Assembly (NCBI GenBank): GCA_030549335.1
Contig: CM060194.1
Location: forward strand, 62,028,547 to 62,092,546
Direction: 5' to 3'
From: Pontederia crassipes
Lineage: Eukaryota; Streptophyta; Magnoliopsida; Commelinales; Pontederiaceae
DNA: 64,000 nucleotides
In this document: positions 60,760 through 64,000 of the stretch, one piece after another
How positions within the stretch are numbered: position 1 is the first letter of the stretch
Layout: the number at the start of each line of letters is the position of its first letter
Made by a program: the position numbers and the translations under genes
Notes under the pieces: generated by a model
Told to the model about the DNA's origin: nothing
Database searches by the model: none
The model's input: the letters and a program-made list of their open reading frames with translations, nothing else

Positions 60760-61720
60760 TCCAGCAACTGCGTGAATGGTTCAGTAGTACGTCACTATCC
60801 GTTTTCTACCATTAAATTATCATTATGTCTTGACTTAGTTCATACGAGGTTGCTTCGAAACAGCCACTTTGTTTATGTCAACCGAGGATACAACATCATA
60901 CACATGTATTATATGTGAGCATATCAAATTTATTATCTGACCATGTCACGCATGCACGCATGTTGAAACCTTCCAAGGCTGCCTCAATTGGTTAACCTAA
61001 GGGCAACCATAACAACATCCAATGGAGATACTTAATACGAGTTAATGTAATTAATAATATAAATATGGCTTTCTGCAGAACAGGAAAAGGTTGTTCTTGC
61101 TAATTCTCCGTGTGGGCTGTTTCTTAGCATCCGTACGTCCGTGTAAACATGCAGTTTATTAGTAATTAATCAAGCATTTAGTATATATGTGCTAAACAGC
61201 TTTCATGGCTTGCACACATATATCTCTCTATTTTAATTACTTAGTTGACATGAACTGCTTCAACTTCCAATGGAGACTTTATCAGCTGCAGAATCAGTTC
61301 ACACTCGAGTTAATTAGTTAATTAGCTGGACAGTGATGTGTGGTGCAATCATTCATTAACGCACCCCAACTTTGATCTGATCTCTTTGACAGTGATCCCG
61401 TATCTTCCATCCATTGGAAAAGTAATATGTTCCATGATATATAAATAAAAGAAAAGAAGAAATGTACAAATTTAAAAATATATATAAAAAAAACAAGAGG
61501 ATATCCTCGTTATTAACTACTTAAGTTACATCCTCTGGCAAAGAAACTAATGAGAGGATTATATATACTGTCTATGATATCTCAATATTTCATATTCCAA
61601 TGAAATTGTAGTTCGAGAAAGAAGAGTTCCATCCCCATATTATATAAAGCAAAGTTTTGATGTGCCTTGAATTATGTATCATGTATCCAAAATTATAAAA
61701 GAAAAAAATGAGAAAGAAGA
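60760..61720. other. Peroxidase upstream region, no gene
   Basis: No coding potential was found. The AT-rich 5' flank of the peroxidase grades into the retrotransposon LTR. Confidence 0.4.
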
Positions 61721-61734
61721 AAAAATGAGCATGA

Positions 61735-62049
61735 GAATATGTGGCGAAAGCGGAGGGCTTGTGCCATTAGGCCCAAACCCGTAGCCCGCCACTGATTCTC
61801 GTGGAGGGTGCGGGGGGCGAAGCCTCTGCGGTATGGACCTTTATACATGGGATTAGGGTTTTATATATATGATGTACTCTCTTTTGGCTCATAGTAAAAT
61901 TCTTTTGGCGGCGGCTTTCTTTGCCCGTGGATGTTTCTCTCTTGTTCACATTGATCAAGAGAGTTTTATCACGTTAAATCTTCGTGTTCATCTTCTCTTT
62001 CTTTCGTTATTTTCATTATTCATCGATCCTCGGTGTTTTATTCCCAACA
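61735..62049 (+). repeat. 5' LTR of a Ty1/copia element (start uncertain)
   Basis: It ends TTCCCAACA immediately before a primer-binding site. Upstream it includes a TATA-like TTTATATATATG near 61,860 and a GC-rich GGAGGGTGCGGGGGGCG stretch common in plant copia LTRs. The 5' boundary cannot be set because the second LTR lies outside the window, and no TGTTGG start is visible. Confidence 0.6.
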
Positions 62050-62052
62050 AAT

Positions 62053-62064
62053 TGGTATCAGAGC
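62053..62064 (+). promoter_or_regulatory. Primer-binding site of the copia element
   Basis: TGGTATCAGAGC, complementary to the initiator Met tRNA 3' end, a few bases after the LTR. Confidence 0.92.
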
Positions 62065-62083
62065 CGAGTTTCTTTTCGCGAAG

Positions 62084-62709
62084 ATGACTACAACGAAGTT
62101 CGACGGGAATACAAATTTCAGTTTATGGCAAGTTCGGATGCTTGCCATCCTAGTTCAGAACGGATTGAAGAAGGTGCTATCGGGTCAGAAGCGTCGGATG
62201 CCATGGAGGCGTCCGCCTGGGAGGAACTCAACGAGAAGGCGTTGTATGCGATCCAATTATGCCTGACGAATGATGTTCTTCAGGAAGTCCTCGCAGAGAA
62301 GACGACGACTGGTCTCTGGACGAAGTTGGAAACTTTGTATCTGACGAAAACCTTAGCAAATCGACTTGTGTTGAAGCAGCGATTGTACACATTTCGTATG
62401 GCCGAAGGTACGTCAATCAAATCGCACATCAGTGAGTTCATTGCCCTAATCAATGATTTGAAGAACGTAGATGCGAAAGTTGATGATGAAGATCAAACCC
62501 TATTACTCCTTTGTTCTCTACCATTTTCATATAAAACTTTTAAAGAGACCATGATCTACGGTAGGGACAAACTCATATTTGAAGATATTAAGGGCAGTCT
62601 ACTGAGCAAAGAAAAGTTGGATAACGAATTGGGATCAAGCAGTAAATCTGATGATCAAGTCTCAGGTCTGATCGCAAGAGGTAGACATCAGACGAGAAAT
62701 CAAAATTAA
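62084..62709 (+). pseudogene. Copia gag, broken by a frameshift and a stop
   Basis: Starts MTTTKFDGNTNFSLWQVRM, the usual copia gag opening. A one-base frameshift near 62,190 moves the reading to the frame that contains SAWEELNEKALYAIQLCLT, the TLYLTKTLANRLVLKQRLY block and LLLCSLPFSYKTF, all typical of the gag UBN2 domain. That frame meets TAA at 62,707-62,709, before the zinc knuckle. Both breaks would stop a full polyprotein. The rest of the gag/pol frame continues directly after the stop. Confidence 0.85.
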
Positions 62710-64000
62710 GATAGATCCAGATCCAAGTCGAAGAACAGAGATAAAGTCTGCAACTATTGCAAGAAGAAGGGTCATATCAAAGTAGAGTGTTATAAATTAC
62801 AGAATAAGAATAAAATGATTAACGATGACAACGAGAAGGGAAATCAAAAGGATGAAGTTGCAGATGCCGGTGTAGCAGAAAGTGAGAATGAAGATATTCT
62901 GTTGGTAACGACATCAAACAAATCCAGATCATCAAGTGAATGGATTCTCGATTCTGGATGCTCATACCATATGTGTCACAATCGAAATTGGTTCTCAACG
63001 TACAAATCTGTTGAAGGTGGAGTCGTTCTTATGGGCAACAATGCTGCCTGTAAGACTATTGGTATTGGGTCCATCCAGATTAAGATGCATGATGAGATTA
63101 TTATGACATTATCTGAAGTCAGACATGTTCCTGATCTGAAGAAGAATCTTATTTCTATCGGTGTCTTAGACTCAAATGGTTGCAAAGTTGTTATTGAGTC
63201 TAATAGAATGAAGATTTCCCGTGGTGCTCTTGTGTTGATGAAAGGCCTCAAAATCGGTAGCTTGTATGTTCTCCAAGGTTCGACAGTGATAGGTTCAGCA
63301 ACAGTCTCATCTACCTCAAAGGAAGATTGCACAAAGTTATGGTACATGCATTTGGGCCATATGAGTGAGAAGGGCATGCAAGTTCTCAACAACAGAGGTC
63401 TTCTTCCTGGTGCAAAAGTTGGAAAATTAGAGCTGTGTGAGCATTGTATCTTCGGAAAGCAGAAGAGAGTTAATTTCGGCTCAGCCATTCATAAGATGAA
63501 AGGAACCCTTGATTACATCCATTCAGATTTATGGGTCCTTTTCAGGTTCCTTCAAAATGAGGAAATAGGTATTTGCTGACATTTATTGATGACTTCTGTA
63601 GAAAAGTTTGGGTCTATTCTCTAAAGCATAAAGATGATGTATTCAAAATATTCAAATCATGGAAGACTCTGTTAGAGAAGCAATCTGAAAAAGTTGTGAA
63701 GAGGCTGAGGACTGACAATGGATTAGAATTCTATAATTCTAAGTTCAATAAATTTTGTGTCAAAAAAGACATCGCAAGACATCACACAGTTGTAAGAACT
63801 CCACAACAGAATGGAGTCGCAGAAAGAATGAACAGAACTCTACTAAAGAGAGCACGATGTATGCTGTCAAATGCAGGACTTGACAAGGAGTTTTGGACAG
63901 AAACTGTCAACCTGGCATGTCACTTAGTGAATCAGTCTCCCCACCAATCCTTAGACTTAAAAATTCCTAAAGAAGTGTGGTCAGGTAATCTTCCTAATTA
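62710..64000 (+). pseudogene. Copia pol, 5' part (zinc knuckle, protease, integrase), runs off the window
   Basis: In order: zinc knuckle CNYCKKKGHIKVEC (62,749-62,790); aspartic protease DSGCSYHMC (about 62,950-62,976), where the canonical DSGC/A motif is kept; the GAG_pre-integrase region with LWYMHLGHMSEKGM (about 63,340-63,375) and CEHCIFGKQKRV; integrase start DYIHSDLW at about 63,510. A frameshift near 63,540-63,575 ends that frame at TGA 63,577-63,579. In another frame the integrase core continues with FIDDFCRKVWVYS, RTDNG and QQNGVAERMNRTLL, so the D-D-E residues survive. Reverse transcriptase and RNase H would lie beyond 64,000. Confidence 0.88.

Noticed and set aside
62976-63488. 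170-codon minus-strand frame
   Set aside because: It is the antisense shadow of the copia protease/integrase region.

Overview
This is a stretch of plant nuclear genome. It carries four spliced, U2-type genes with plant-specific products: a plastid arginine-biosynthesis enzyme, a GARP/EARP tethering subunit with the plant VPS53 N-terminus, a GT17 glycosyltransferase and a class III peroxidase. They sit in AT-rich DNA full of LTR retrotransposons, LINE remnants, tRNA-type SINEs and TIR elements. The GC3-rich last exon of the peroxidase and the repeat content suggest a non-grass monocot (commelinid-like), but the species cannot be fixed from the sequence. Nothing bacterial is present: there are no operons and no CRISPR arrays.

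Layout. 1-10,140 is gene-free: a decayed LINE (about 1,160-3,320, minus), then an LTR retrotransposon complete at its ends but reduced to gag (4,271-8,931, minus, 5-bp target duplication). 10,264-11,705 is a GC-rich dispersed repeat. Next to it is an inverted, broken copy of AGPR exon 2 (11,708-11,905). The intact AGPR gene follows (12,918-17,091, plus, 13 coding exons). 17,100-26,100 is intergenic, with a TIR element, an orphan promoter-like stretch, a second LINE remnant, a GC-rich island and a (GAT)25 microsatellite.

26,233-42,504 (minus) is a complete VPS53 gene of 24 coding exons, with a probable spliced 5' leader reaching beyond 42,840. Its introns collected the insertions: a second copy of the GC-rich repeat, a TIR element that carries a first-exon-like CpG island, and six full or partial SINE copies. 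44,290-44,491 is a piece of plastid 23S rRNA. 44,967-52,737 is bounded by long diverged inverted arms with TTAA at both outer edges. It contains a TIR element with gene-like GC-rich cargo and a 930-bp palindrome made of two inverted TRIM retrotransposons flanked by one 5-bp duplication.

53,000-64,000 holds the GT17 gene (56,811-57,905, plus, coding part intronless, leader probably spliced), the class III peroxidase (59,229-60,606, minus, 4 exons) and the 5' part of a broken Ty1/copia element running off the window end.

The four host genes do not form a pathway: arginine synthesis in plastids, retrograde vesicle tethering at the trans-Golgi/endosome, Golgi glycan transfer and apoplastic peroxidation. 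I found no convincing new gene system. The notable things are structural: the palindromic TRIM with a single target duplication, the inverted AGPR exon next to a repeat, the gag-only LTR element with a palindrome array in its LTRs, and SINE fragments with unusual truncations.
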